Shown: piece by piece, positions 41,370 through 52,099 of the stretch
Numbering within the stretch: the first letter of the stretch is position 1
How the letters are laid out: each line of letters starts with the position of its first letter
DNA from: Corynebacterium glucuronolyticum DSM 44120
GTDB taxonomy: Bacteria > Actinomycetota > Actinomycetes > Mycobacteriales > Mycobacteriaceae
Direction of reading: 5' to 3'
Length of the DNA stretch: 64,000 bases
NCBI RefSeq assembly: GCF_030440595.1
Contig: NZ_CP047452.1
Span: 1,674,001 to 1,738,000, forward strand
Notes under the pieces: model-generated
What the model saw: only the letters and a program-made list of their open reading frames with translations
Told to the model about the DNA's origin: nothing
Databases searched by the model: none
Program-made: the position numbers and the translations under genes

Positions 41370-41492
41370 CTAACAGGACGGACCTGGAGAGGCAATCCTC
41401 TAGGGGACGGCGCACGGGCGCGTCCCCTGGGGATGAACCCGTTTACGGTTTACCGGCTCCGTCTTAATGGCACCGTTTTTACCGGCTACGGA

Positions 41493-43730
41493 CTAGTGGC
41501 CATCGACCGGGATGAGGGAGATCTTGCCACGGTTGTCGATATCCGCGATCTCGACCTCGACCTTCTCGCCGACGTTGATAACATCCTCTACCTTCTCGAT
41601 GCGCTTCTTGCCACCGAGCTTCGAGATGTGGATGAGTCCGTCGCGGCCAGGAAGGATGGAGACGAAGGCACCGAAGTTGGCGATCTTCACCACGGTGCCG
41701 AGGAAGCGCTCGCCCACCTTCGGCATCTGCGGGTTAGCCACAGCGTTGATCTTCTCAATCGCTGCATCGGCTGCTGCGCCCGTCGTGGCGGACACGTACA
41801 CGGTGCCGTCCTCCTCGATGGACACATCAGCACCGGTCTCCTCGGTGATGGCGTTAATGTTCTTGCCCTTCGGCCCAATAACCTCGCCGATCTTGGACAC
41901 CGGAACCTTGATGGAGGTGATGCGCGGTGCGAAGTCACTCATCTCGTCCGGCTCCTCGATGACCTGTGCCATCGTGTCGAGGATCTCCAGGCGGGCCTCG
42001 TGTGCCTGCTGGAGGGCAGCGGCGAGGACGTTGGAGGGAATACCGTCGAGCTTGGTATCCAGCTGCAGGGCGGTCACGATCTCGGACGTACCGGCAACCT
42101 TGAAGTCCATGTCACCGAAGGCATCCTCAGCGCCGAGGATGTCGGTCAGTGCCGTGTAGTGCATCTTGCCGTCGATCTTGTCGGAGACAAGACCCATGGC
42201 GATGCCGGCAACGGGTGCCTTCAGCGGAACGCCAGCGTTGAGCAGCGACAGCGTGGAGGCACAGACGGAGCCCATGGAGGTAGAGCCATTAGAGCCGAGG
42301 GCCTCAGAGACCTGGCGGATGGCGTACGGGAACTCCTCCTTGGAGGGGATCACCGGCAGCAGGGCGCGCTCAGCAAGCGCACCGTGGCCGATCTCGCGGC
42401 GCTTCGGGGAACCCACGCGACCCGTCTCACCGGTGGAGTACGGCGGGAAGTTGTAGTGGTGGATGTAGCGCTTGGAGGTCACAGGCGACAGGGAGTCGAT
42501 CTGCTGCTCCATCTTCAGCATGTCCAAAGTGGTGACGCCGAGGATCTGTGTCTCGCCACGCTCGAAGAGGGCGGAGCCGTGTGCGCGCGGAACGAGCTCG
42601 ACCTCGACGGAGAGGTCACGGATCTGCTTGACATCGCGACCGTCGATGCGGAAACCCTCGGTGAGGATGCGGTGGCGCACGATTTCCTTGGTTACCGCGT
42701 TGTAGGCGGCGCGGATCTTCTTCTCTGCGGTCTCGTCTTCTTCCTCAAACTTCGGCAGCAGCTTTTCGACGACCTGGTCCATGTGCTCGGCGGTAGCGGT
42801 ATCGCGCTCCTGCTTGCCGGGGATGGACATGATCTCGCCGATCTTCTTGGAAGCGCTCGTGCGAACTGCTTCCAGGATCTCGTCGGTGTAGTCCGGGAAG
42901 ATCGGGAATTCCTTCTTGTCCTTGGCGGCGAGCTTGGACAGCTGATCCTGTGCGCGGCAGAGGGTATCGATGAACGGCTTGGCTGCCTCGAGGCCCTCGG
43001 CAACGACGGACTCCGTCGGTGCGGGCGCACCGTCTGCAACGCGCTCGATGACACCCTCGGTAGCACCAGCTTCCACCATCATGATGGCAACGTCGTTCTT
43101 CTTGCCCTTCTTTACACGACGGCCGGCGACAACCATCTCGAAGAGGGCAGCCTCGTGCTGCTCAACGTTGGGGAAGGCGACCCACTGGCCGTCCTTGTGG
43201 TCCTCATCAGCGATCAGTGCCATGCGGACACCGCCGACAGCACCGGATACGGGGAGACCGGAGAGCTGCGTTGCTGCGGAGGCCGCGTTGATGGCGACGA
43301 CATCGTAGAACTCGTTGGGGTCAACGCTCATCACGGTGATGACGCACTGGACCTCGTTGCGCAGGCCCTTCTGGAAAGTGGGGCGCAGCGGACGGTCGAT
43401 GAGGCGGCAGGCGAGGATGGCGTCCGTGGAGGGGCGACCTTCTCGACGGAAGAAGGAACCAGGGATCTTGCCCTTGGCGTACATGCGCTCTTCCACATCC
43501 ACGGTCAGCGGGAAGAAGTCGAAACCCTCGCGGGGGTTGTTGCTCGCCGTCGTGGTGGCGAGCATCATTGTGTCCTCGTCCAGGTAGGCGGTAACGGAAC
43601 CGTCTGCCTGGCGGGCTAGCTGACCGGTCTCAAACCGGATGGTGCGGGTGCCAAAGTCACCGTTATCAATGGTGGCTGTGGCTTCAAAGGTGCCGACCTC
43701 TTCGTCGACAAAAGTCTGTACATCGTTCAT
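41493..43730 (-). CDS. pnp: Polyribonucleotide nucleotidyltransferase (PNPase)
   Basis: 745 residues from ATG 43730 ([13 protein letters not shown]), with GAGGAG about eleven bases upstream. Two RNase PH cores are joined by a helical domain, then a KH domain ([30 protein letters not shown], ~610-670) and an S1 domain ([33 protein letters not shown], near the end). The C-terminal RNase PH core shows GGRDVKQ-like [14 protein letters not shown] and [11 protein letters not shown]. The protein is full length. Confidence 0.96.
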   Translation of the reverse strand: MNDVQTFVDEEVGTFEATATIDNGDFGTRTIRFETGQLARQADGSVTAYLDEDTMMLATTTASNNPREGFDFFPLTVDVEERMYAKGKIPGSFFRREGRPSTDAILACRLIDRPLRPTFQKGLRNEVQCVITVMSVDPNEFYDVVAINAASAATQLSGLPVSGAVGGVRMALIADEDHKDGQWVAFPNVEQHEAALFEMVVAGRRVKKGKKNDVAIMMVEAGATEGVIERVADGAPAPTESVVAEGLEAAKPFIDTLCRAQDQLSKLAAKDKKEFPIFPDYTDEILEAVRTSASKKIGEIMSIPGKQERDTATAEHMDQVVEKLLPKFEEEDETAEKKIRAAYNAVTKEIVRHRILTEGFRIDGRDVKQIRDLSVEVELVPRAHGSALFERGETQILGVTTLDMLKMEQQIDSLSPVTSKRYIHHYNFPPYSTGETGRVGSPKRREIGHGALAERALLPVIPSKEEFPYAIRQVSEALGSNGSTSMGSVCASTLSLLNAGVPLKAPVAGIAMGLVSDKIDGKMHYTALTDILGAEDAFGDMDFKVAGTSEIVTALQLDTKLDGIPSNVLAAALQQAHEARLEILDTMAQVIEEPDEMSDFAPRITSIKVPVSKIGEVIGPKGKNINAITEETGADVSIEEDGTVYVSATTGAAADAAIEKINAVANPQMPKVGERFLGTVVKIANFGAFVSILPGRDGLIHISKLGGKKRIEKVEDVINVGEKVEVEIADIDNRGKISLIPVDGH

Positions 43731-45485
<1,755 letters not shown>

Positions 45486-45884
45486 CCACTTATTGCTCGC
45501 TGTACTATTTCTCGGTTCCCCACCACAGGGGAGGTGTCTCGGTTAGAAGCAACTCGGCCTACCCCCTCAGAGAACCGGTCACGTTTTGCGGGGTTTGTGT
45601 CACCCACCTCGACCCTCCATTTTCGCCCACGGCATCCTGCGCTGCCTGGGTGGCAATGCACAAAGGTGCCAAGGCCGACAGAGAAGGCTCGGACCCAACC
45701 CCAGGTGTCCACTTCCATGGGGTTGGGTCCAAGCTACGGCGCTCATTCCCCCAGGTCTCACCAGACGCACGTTCTCCAGTCGCAGGTTTAGCAACCACAC
45801 AAGCGCGCTGGTGTGGAACGTGCGGGCTGACCACCGGTCTAGGGGTCACTGGTCACGCAGCCGGTTTCCGGCCACCCGGCCTAG
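45486..45884. other. Convergent gap guaB1 / ABC exporter with a 13-bp hairpin
   Basis: 399 bp without a supported gene. It contains a perfect 13-bp inverted repeat (45691-45703 with 45718-45730, GGACCCAACCCCA/TGGGGTTGGGTCC) with a 14-base loop and no T-tract. It may act as the shared end of both transcripts. Confidence 0.5.
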
Positions 45885-48056
45885 CTATTGGTCACCGATT
45901 TTCTCAGGTTCTCCAGCTGATTCTGCTTCCCCATCACCATCACGATATCCGGCTGCTTGGAGCCTTCTTAGCTCCGCGTAGTATCCATCAGCACGTAACA
46001 GGGCTTCCGGCGAGCCGAATTCCACGAGCTTCCCATGGTCGAGTACGAGCACTTCATCCGCCAGCAGGGTACTGGGCAAACGGTGACTGACGATGACGGT
46101 AATCCCGCCGTAACGTGCGTTGTCCTTAGCGATGCGTTCGTAAGCGGAGAACAACCTCTTCTCTGATTCCGGGTCAAGCGCCGAGGTGGGTTCATCCAGA
46201 ACCAGCAAGAGAGGATGCGGCCGCGTGCATCCTCGAGCCAAAGCAATTTTTTGCCACTGTCCACCAGAAAGCTGTTTGCCGCCGTCTTCCAAACCAAGTG
46301 GCGTGGATAGACCGTCAGGTAACGCCTCCAGAACATCCTCCACGCCTGCGCGGGAGAGGGCTTGTGCAGCGACCTCTGCAGAACCGAATACACCATCGTG
46401 CCCGTCCACGCCGCCAAGAGTGAGTGCCTCAGCCGCAATCATCCGAGGCCGAAGGAAATCCTGGAAAACGGCCGAGACGCGAGAATGCCAATTGCCGATG
46501 CCCGACAGTTCTTTACCGTCCACAACAATATGGCCGTCGTAATCGAGAAGACCGAGAAGGCACAGCGACAATGTCGATTTACCTGCACCGTTTTCCCCTA
46601 CGACAGCCAACACATGACCGGCGGGGATGCGAAAACTGAGGTCTGACACAGCAGGTGAATCATGCCCCGGATATGTGATGGTGAGGTGGTCAACATCGAT
46701 GCCATAGCGAAGTTCCTTGAAAAGCGACTGGTGCGGGCAAACCGCAATCGGCGCTCCATCACCCGCACTGTAGCCGTCCACTACTGTGTCTTGCTGGCTG
46801 GCAACGCCGTCAGGGAGCGTCACAGGCTCTTCGTTCTTATTCGCAGACTCATCGTTGTTATTCGCAGACTCATCGTTGTTATTCGCTGACTCATCGTTGT
46901 TATTTGCCTCGTTTGCCTGCATTGTCTCGATGTGCGAAGCCAACCACAAATAACGGTCAACGGCGTGCACGCTGCTCCCAAGAGCGGTCACGGAAGCCAA
47001 TACCATCGCGAGAGAATTTGTGAGCTTGGGTACGAGTGCGCACGCGGCTGTAAGCTGCTCGATTGACACGTGGCCGTGGACGGTGTCCACTCCCATACTA
47101 ATGAGGACAGCAGCAGCCACTGCGTAATAAACCACGCTCGACCCGATGGATACCGCCGCCTGTTTATTGTCGCGCACGTGGATCGGAGCCCGCCAGTTAT
47201 GAACTCGCTTACGTAGAATTTCATGCAGATCAGATTGCGAATTGAGGGTTCGAAGGTCTGCGCTCATCTGCGGGTCGAGCCCCGCACTCACGAGTTGTTG
47301 AATCTGGCGGACATACGGCGCCGATGCGTCGTCTGCTTCTGCCTGCCAAGCCATCACCTTTGTTTGGAAGAGTGTCTCACCAAGCCCGGCAATAGCGACG
47401 AAAATGAGGCGCCAGTCTGTCAGCACTGCAAGGACGAGCAGAACAACCTGGGAGATAAAAAGTGGGGCGACGTTTCCAAGGATGTTGAAGGACTGTCCAA
47501 GTGTGCCTTTCCTCGCGATCAGGAGCCCGAGCGCATCCGCGACTTTACTATCGTAAAAAACCGAAAGCGTCCGGGGCCGGGAGAGATAGTCCGCTATCTC
47601 GCGATCAAAGTGATGCCCGATCTTGTCTGCGACGCGGAGCCGATAATGAACGCCCATCGCGGATAAAAAGGACGGCAGGATTGAATAGACGGCAAGTCCT
47701 GCTAGAGAAAAAATGATGAGGGTTTCATCGTGGCGTGCAAGACCTCCCACGAGACCAGCTATGGCAAACGGATACAGCGTGGTGATTAGCGCGGAGATGA
47801 GGCCAGACACGGACAAAACCATTTCCCGCCGGGCAACGCTCCACCCAGAGGCGACGAGGTAGCGCAAGCAGCCGGCCGTGCCGGCTATTTGCCCCCATAT
47901 TCCGGTGCGCGTTTTATCTTCGTTGCCAACCGTAGAGTCCTCCACCACGTTTTCCTTTACGTCGTCGTCTTCGGCGTACACTGTGGCGTTTTCCACTTGA
48001 GGTCTGTCACTGGAATGTGCTGTTTTTCGGTTCTTACCGGATCGTGGTTTACTCAT
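45885..48056 (-). CDS. ABC exporter half-transporter 2 of the RiPP locus
   Basis: 723 residues. An acidic, polar N-terminal tail of ~55 residues precedes a six-helix ABC exporter membrane domain (~60-360). An Asn/Asp/Glu/Ser-rich linker (~380-440) contains a tandem repeat. The ATPase domain follows: Walker A GENGAGKST, signature LSGGQWQKIALARG, Walker B LLLVLDEPTSALD, switch His in VSHRLPSTLLADE. There is no C39 peptidase domain. It overlaps the preceding ABC gene by 8 bp, so the two halves are translated together and probably form a heterodimer that exports the modified peptide. Last gene of the cluster. Confidence 0.85.
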   Translation of the reverse strand: MSKPRSGKNRKTAHSSDRPQVENATVYAEDDDVKENVVEDSTVGNEDKTRTGIWGQIAGTAGCLRYLVASGWSVARREMVLSVSGLISALITTLYPFAIAGLVGGLARHDETLIIFSLAGLAVYSILPSFLSAMGVHYRLRVADKIGHHFDREIADYLSRPRTLSVFYDSKVADALGLLIARKGTLGQSFNILGNVAPLFISQVVLLVLAVLTDWRLIFVAIAGLGETLFQTKVMAWQAEADDASAPYVRQIQQLVSAGLDPQMSADLRTLNSQSDLHEILRKRVHNWRAPIHVRDNKQAAVSIGSSVVYYAVAAAVLISMGVDTVHGHVSIEQLTAACALVPKLTNSLAMVLASVTALGSSVHAVDRYLWLASHIETMQANEANNNDESANNNDESANNNDESANKNEEPVTLPDGVASQQDTVVDGYSAGDGAPIAVCPHQSLFKELRYGIDVDHLTITYPGHDSPAVSDLSFRIPAGHVLAVVGENGAGKSTLSLCLLGLLDYDGHIVVDGKELSGIGNWHSRVSAVFQDFLRPRMIAAEALTLGGVDGHDGVFGSAEVAAQALSRAGVEDVLEALPDGLSTPLGLEDGGKQLSGGQWQKIALARGCTRPHPLLLVLDEPTSALDPESEKRLFSAYERIAKDNARYGGITVIVSHRLPSTLLADEVLVLDHGKLVEFGSPEALLRADGYYAELRRLQAAGYRDGDGEAESAGEPEKIGDQ
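46833..46911 (-). repeat. 21-bp tandem repeat in the ABC linker
   Basis: Three full units (46833-46853, 46854-46874, 46875-46895), differing by one base each, plus a partial fourth, based on GTTGTTATTCGCAGACTCATC. It encodes repeats of NNDESAN in the linker between membrane and ATPase domains of the ABC protein. The 21-bp period keeps the frame, so copy number could vary between strains without loss of function. Confidence 0.9.
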
Positions 48057-49899
48057 GACGGCTCTCCCCTAGTCCCAGCAAAGTTGCTTGCGTTTTAAAT
48101 GCCTCGGCATATAGTCCACCATCGTGCATGAGCTGATCATGCGTGCCTACCTCGGCTATTCCTCCCCCGTCGAGGACAATGATTCGATCGCAACCCCGGA
48201 CTGTCGCAAGCCTGTGTGTCACTAGAATCGTGGTGATTTTGCCACGGTTTCCCATCACTGAGGCATACATATCGGCCTCCGTCTTGATGTCAAGTTTTGC
48301 CGTAGGCTCATCAAGAATGAGGACCTCAGCTTGGCTCGCGGTTCGAACAAAAGCGCGCGCAAGCCCGATGCGCTGCCACTGTCCTCCAGATAGCGACGAA
48401 CCTTCGCTTTGGCTGATATCTAAAACGCCGGTACGGTGCATCAGTTCCGGAGATCCAGCCAGCTCCAATGCGTCACGAGCAGCATCCGCGGCAGAGCCGT
48501 GTACACCTGCACCAATAGTGGCATTTTCCACCACAGTTAATGGGAGACGCGCGCCTTGCTGGTGAACGACCGCGAGTTTTCTTTCCGCCACACATTCCCC
48601 TGGCGAGTTTCCTCCAACTTCAATCGTGCCGGCCTCCGGTTTGTAAAGACCACAAAGAAGTTTCACCAGTGTCGATTTCCCGCAGCCATTCTTGCCGACG
48701 ACCCCGACGACTTCTCCCGGCTGGACATCAAAGCTCACGTTTTTGAGTACGTCAGTACCTCCCGGGTAACCGAACGTCAGCTCCCGCACGTGTATGGCAC
48801 CTGCCTCCCCCACCGTTGCCTCGGGGGCCACCTGGTGCGATCGCACCTCTGCGTCCCCGCCATCCCCATTCAGGCTCTTTTTCCTCCAGCGATCGCTTCC
48901 CTTCCCGTCAGCTCCAGCTTCCGCCTGGTGCCTCATACGCCGTAGTTCTTCCCACTGTTTCTTATGCTGGGCAACGCGTATTTCAGCATCGCCTCCGACC
49001 GGACCCCAAAGTCCCATTTGATCCACCGCTTGGATAATCATGATGCAAGACCCCACTGTCAGCGCCCCGGTGAGCGCACCGTGGATACTCCACAGCCAGC
49101 ACCCCACAACGAAAGTGGAGGCGACACCGCTGGATAGATACACCGCACGAAGCTGTTTGTCCTGCTCTGCCCACATCGGCCGCACTGCCTCATGCCACAG
49201 TTGGGAAAACCGTGACAGTGCTAGGGATCGTATTCCCCATACACGTGCTTCTCCCGCATTTCGCCAGTCAGTAAGCAAGCTGTTGTACCAGGTAGCGTGA
49301 GAGAGGGCTTGCGAACCAGAGTCGTACAACGAAGCAAAAGCTTTCTCTCCATAGCTTTCCCACGTTGCGGCTGCCCACCACATCAACCCGATGAGAGCCA
49401 GCGCAATAAGCGGATTCCATGCAAGAACGACACCTGTCACGCACAGTGCGCTTAACCGAGCATTGAAAATCTGGAACAAGGGCCCGACGCCGACACTTCC
49501 GCTCATCTTCACAAGCTGGTTCGACACTGTCTCTAAGGTCGAACGCATTTGTGGATCTTCTACTACCTCAAGTGTAGGAGAGCCGTAAAGCGCCACGTGA
49601 AGATCATCAAACTGGTGTTTTAGGAACCCAGTATTTGCTCTTTCCACTGCAACGTTTTGAATTCTTGGCATCGTCTTCGCCGCAAACATAGCCAGAGCCA
49701 GCACCGCCAGTATCAAAGCTACGTGGCCTGCATCCTTTCCTGAGCCAACAACAGCATCAATTAGCGCCTTTGTGGCAAAAAGAATTGCAATATTTGCCAC
49801 TGCCGACGTAATTGCTGCCAAAAATGCTACTGAAACTGCGGGCTTTGCACCCTTAAAAATCGATCCGATATAAGAGGTATAGGAATAAAGTTTTTTCAT
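48049..49899 (-). CDS. ABC exporter half-transporter 1 of the RiPP locus
   Basis: 616 residues. Membrane domain of about six helices (residues ~20-310) beginning MKKLYSYTSYIGSIFKGAKP. ATPase domain: Walker A GKNGCGKST, signature LSGGQWQRIGLARAF, Walker B EVLILDEPTAKLD, switch His in LVTHRLATVRG. A charged linker (~335-370) joins the two. No peptidase domain. Lies 171 bp after the precursor gene, downstream of a stem-loop, in the same direction as the maturase. Export of the mature peptide, or immunity, is inferred from this context. Confidence 0.86.
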   Translation of the reverse strand: MKKLYSYTSYIGSIFKGAKPAVSVAFLAAITSAVANIAILFATKALIDAVVGSGKDAGHVALILAVLALAMFAAKTMPRIQNVAVERANTGFLKHQFDDLHVALYGSPTLEVVEDPQMRSTLETVSNQLVKMSGSVGVGPLFQIFNARLSALCVTGVVLAWNPLIALALIGLMWWAAATWESYGEKAFASLYDSGSQALSHATWYNSLLTDWRNAGEARVWGIRSLALSRFSQLWHEAVRPMWAEQDKQLRAVYLSSGVASTFVVGCWLWSIHGALTGALTVGSCIMIIQAVDQMGLWGPVGGDAEIRVAQHKKQWEELRRMRHQAEAGADGKGSDRWRKKSLNGDGGDAEVRSHQVAPEATVGEAGAIHVRELTFGYPGGTDVLKNVSFDVQPGEVVGVVGKNGCGKSTLVKLLCGLYKPEAGTIEVGGNSPGECVAERKLAVVHQQGARLPLTVVENATIGAGVHGSAADAARDALELAGSPELMHRTGVLDISQSEGSSLSGGQWQRIGLARAFVRTASQAEVLILDEPTAKLDIKTEADMYASVMGNRGKITTILVTHRLATVRGCDRIIVLDGGGIAEVGTHDQLMHDGGLYAEAFKTQATLLGLGESRHE

Positions 49900-50019
49900 G
49901 GATTTTGTATTTCTAGTATTAGTTTCTCATAGGTGCCCTGTAACAAGCTCACCTCTAATGCTGACAAGCCTCGTTCGTAAGAAGGAATAATTCTCCCTAG
50001 AAGGTAAGTTAAATTCCCC

Positions 50020-50052
50020 TTTCCCTCTGGCTACGGTATAGCCAGAGGGAAA
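50020..50052 (-). terminator. Intercistronic stem-loop between precursor and ABC genes
   Basis: 13-bp perfect stem (50020-50032 with 50040-50052), 7-base loop, beginning 18 bp after the precursor stop. On the minus strand it is followed by GGGGAATTTAACTT, not a clean T-run. Such loops after short peptide genes often stabilise the precursor message and allow only partial readthrough into the exporter genes. Confidence 0.7.
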
Positions 50053-50070
50053 GTAATAGCTGATTGGGAG

Positions 50071-50187
50071 CTAGAAGCCACCACAGAGAGTGCCTCCACC
50101 GCCGCAATGTTCGATGTCACGATACAAATCAGCAGCTAGCACCTCATCAATTTCATCAATCCATTCAGACAACTGAAGCTCTTCCAT
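50071..50187 (-). CDS. RiPP precursor peptide, Gly/Cys core
   Basis: 38 residues from ATG 50187, with a strong ribosome site (GAGGAGGGAGG) upstream. The leader is acidic and helical (MEELQLSEWIDEIDEVLAAD, then LYRDIEH). The core is CGGGGTLCGGF, with two Cys six residues apart in a Gly-rich frame and a C-terminal Phe. It lies 42 bp downstream of the radical SAM/SPASM gene and just upstream of two exporter genes. The two Cys are the likely donors for thioether or other cross-links made by the SPASM enzyme. I cannot match it to a named precursor family, and the leader cleavage site is unknown. No protease gene is in the locus. Confidence 0.82.
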   Translation of the reverse strand: MEELQLSEWIDEIDEVLAADLYRDIEHCGGGGTLCGGF

Positions 50188-50229
50188 TTTCGCCTCCCTC
50201 CTCAAGATTTAATCCGATAACGCCACCAG

Positions 50230-51408
50230 TCATTTGGGGGCTAGCCCCACTGACCGAAAATAAATAGATCCTCTTTTTCCTACAACCCCACTTAAGATCC
50301 CCTCAATCACCCCGACTCTCCAGGCACACATATATGGGTTCATACTCTCCTCACCTTCAAGGAGCTCCCCGACGCAACTACGACAAATGCTCCGAACCGG
50401 ACATGCGAGGCATTCAGGTCTATCATTTCGAATAACGCTCTCAACACTATGTTGAGCCTGTGCCGTAGCCGTTTGAAATGGCTCCCCGTCCAACACGCTT
50501 CCTAAATGAAACTCATGGCTTCCAATTGCGCGATAGCACGGCCAGATCTGCCCATCTGCCGACACGGAAATCGTGCTCCGCATAAGTTCGCAATGGGTAA
50601 GCCGATTTTCCCGTTGAAATATGATATGAAGGTGGTCTAGAATAAGGCGTTTAGCAGCACGAGTGTCACAATTTTCTATAAGCGAAACTACAAAATGAAA
50701 CGCTAATTCCTGAAACTCATTCGGAGACAGTGGCCAATCTCGTGCACCTGTCATCGGGATCATCATTATCGAATAAGGGCTAAATTCCGCATCGATGTAT
50801 CTAAACACTTCAAAAGGGGTTAACCCCCTACGAAGGTGCTCTGGTGTGTAAGTACACTCAGTCGAAAAATCAATTCCTTCAAATTGCAATGATCTTAAGT
50901 TTGAACTTACTCGGGAAAAGGAACCCTTCCCTGTTTTGTCGAACCGCTGCGCATCGTGGATTGACTCTGAGCCATCCACGGAGACGGTCAACCTTAGTTG
51001 CCTCTTTTTTAAATACGGTATTAACTTATCACTCAGTACTGTGAGGTTTGTAACAGCTCCAATCGAAGGCACTTTCGAAAATGATTCTTCGGCAAGCTGG
51101 ATTGCATAGATCACTAAGTCGGGACGAAGCAGCGGTTCACCACCAAAAAGTTTGATACTAGTAGTTTGGGGGAAACAGGATGCTCCCCACCCCATAGTTT
51201 CACGCAGCATTTCTTTGGAGATTGCTCTACGGAATGACGAATATGAACCCCCACCAGCAAAACAGCAGCTACAAGCTAAGTTACAGGTCTGTACGAGATT
51301 AATAGTCAACTCGAACGCGTTCGCAGCCTTACCGCATGCTACAGAAGTGGCGTGGGATCTAACCGCATTAAAAAGGGGTTCGCTTTCCGGCGAGAAAAAC
51401 CGTGGCAC
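50230..51408 (-). CDS. Radical SAM/SPASM peptide maturase
   Basis: 392 residues from GTG 51408, chosen because AAAGGAG sits six bases upstream; the frame stays open to a TTG at 51543. Radical SAM cluster CxxxCxxC at C42, C46 and C49 (TCNLACSCCFAGGG), with an extra C48. A GGE motif follows in IKLFGGEPLLRPD. The C-terminal SPASM domain has seven Cys: C273-x12-G-x4-C291, then C333-x2-C336-x5-C342-x2-C345 and C361, enough for two auxiliary clusters. SPASM enzymes of this design install C-S or C-C links in peptides. The gene is strikingly AT-rich (22 G+C in the 60 bases from 51001), unlike the core genome, suggesting recent transfer. Confidence 0.9.
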   Translation of the reverse strand: MPRFFSPESEPLFNAVRSHATSVACGKAANAFELTINLVQTCNLACSCCFAGGGSYSSFRRAISKEMLRETMGWGASCFPQTTSIKLFGGEPLLRPDLVIYAIQLAEESFSKVPSIGAVTNLTVLSDKLIPYLKKRQLRLTVSVDGSESIHDAQRFDKTGKGSFSRVSSNLRSLQFEGIDFSTECTYTPEHLRRGLTPFEVFRYIDAEFSPYSIMMIPMTGARDWPLSPNEFQELAFHFVVSLIENCDTRAAKRLILDHLHIIFQRENRLTHCELMRSTISVSADGQIWPCYRAIGSHEFHLGSVLDGEPFQTATAQAQHSVESVIRNDRPECLACPVRSICRSCVGELLEGEESMNPYMCAWRVGVIEGILSGVVGKRGSIYFRSVGLAPK

Positions 51409-51530
51409 GAGACACTCCTTTCGCGATTGCTTATAAAAGAAGATACGACAAAGAGCTCCACTGAACTCAAAAATCTTGCAAGAGAGATAAAAATCACACA
51501 AATAATCGTAAACCAGTTCTCCTCTAGATT

Positions 51531-52044
51531 TCCCAAGGGTCAAGTCGATTTGTGTGGTGTATTAACTGTTTGGGGGTGTGGGGGTAGTTGATACTGGTTT
51601 TTGCTAGTCGTGGAGGTAGGTTATGACCTCCTGGTAGCATTGTGCGCTGATGTTCATCAGGTGACCGAGGGGGTCTTCGATTTCGGGCATGATTGGTTGC
51701 AGCGCGTTGTTTAGGGCGAGGATTGGGTGGGTATCGTTGGGTTGCAGGGCGATTTGGTCGATGATCATCGGCAGGGCGTTCAGCATGGAGGCGATGCGGT
51801 CAAGTGTGTCCTCGATGGGTTGTGGTTGCGTGTGGGGGTCAATGGTTAGGCTATTTCTTTCTTTTCCGGCTCGGCATCGATAGAAGTTTGGTTTATTGTT
51901 CTTCGTGTTTCTGCTAGAGCAGCTAGTGACATGTACCGTTTTTGTTGGATCCACTCGTCGTGTTGCTCCGACAGTACGGCGCCGACTAGCCGGGTAACAG
52001 CGTCGCGGTTGGGGAAAATACCGACGACGGAGCTGACCCCGTTT
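51531..52044 (-). mobile_element. IS256-type element remnant (3' end)
   Basis: Reading the minus strand from ~52044 to the TAA at 51846-51848 gives SSVVGIFPNRDAVTRLVGAVLSEQHDEW followed by QKRYMSLAALAETRR, the C-terminal end of Mutator/IS256 transposases. The catalytic part is missing. The outer end near 51531-51563 (TACACCACACAAATCGAC on the minus strand) resembles the terminal repeat of such elements. The IS3 remnant begins just beyond the broken side. The element end lies ~125 bp upstream of the maturase start and may contribute to its promoter. Confidence 0.75.
51604..51786 (-). CDS. Small ORF inside the IS256-type remnant, unknown
   Basis: 60 residues from ATG 51786 (MLNALPMIIDQIALQPNDTH), ending in YQEVITYLHD. 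It sits between the transposase stop and the element end, in a different frame. The composition is protein-like (amphipathic, few rare residues), but there is no convincing ribosome site and the frame stays open far upstream. It may be an accessory ORF of the element or chance. Confidence 0.35.
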   Translation of the reverse strand: MLNALPMIIDQIALQPNDTHPILALNNALQPIMPEIEDPLGHLMNISAQCYQEVITYLHD

Positions 52045-52099
52045 GTGTGGACACCCTGATTCCCGGCTTGTTGGGTCGGGGGAAAGGTAGTCTACTGTC

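Noticed and set aside
41433..43619. 728-residue open frame on the plus strand
   Set aside because: Antisense of pnp; long only because of high GC and codon bias on the true strand.
45691..45730. Attachment site or IS terminal repeat
   Set aside because: A single perfect inverted repeat with no integrase, target duplication or second copy seen nearby; best read as a transcript-end hairpin.
46833..46911. Possible CRISPR-like array
   Set aside because: Units are contiguous 21-bp tandem repeats with no spacers and lie in a coding frame.
51409..51543. 45-residue N-terminal extension of the maturase from TTG
   Set aside because: It begins in the IS end, is unlike SPASM proteins, and a much better ribosome site precedes GTG 51408.
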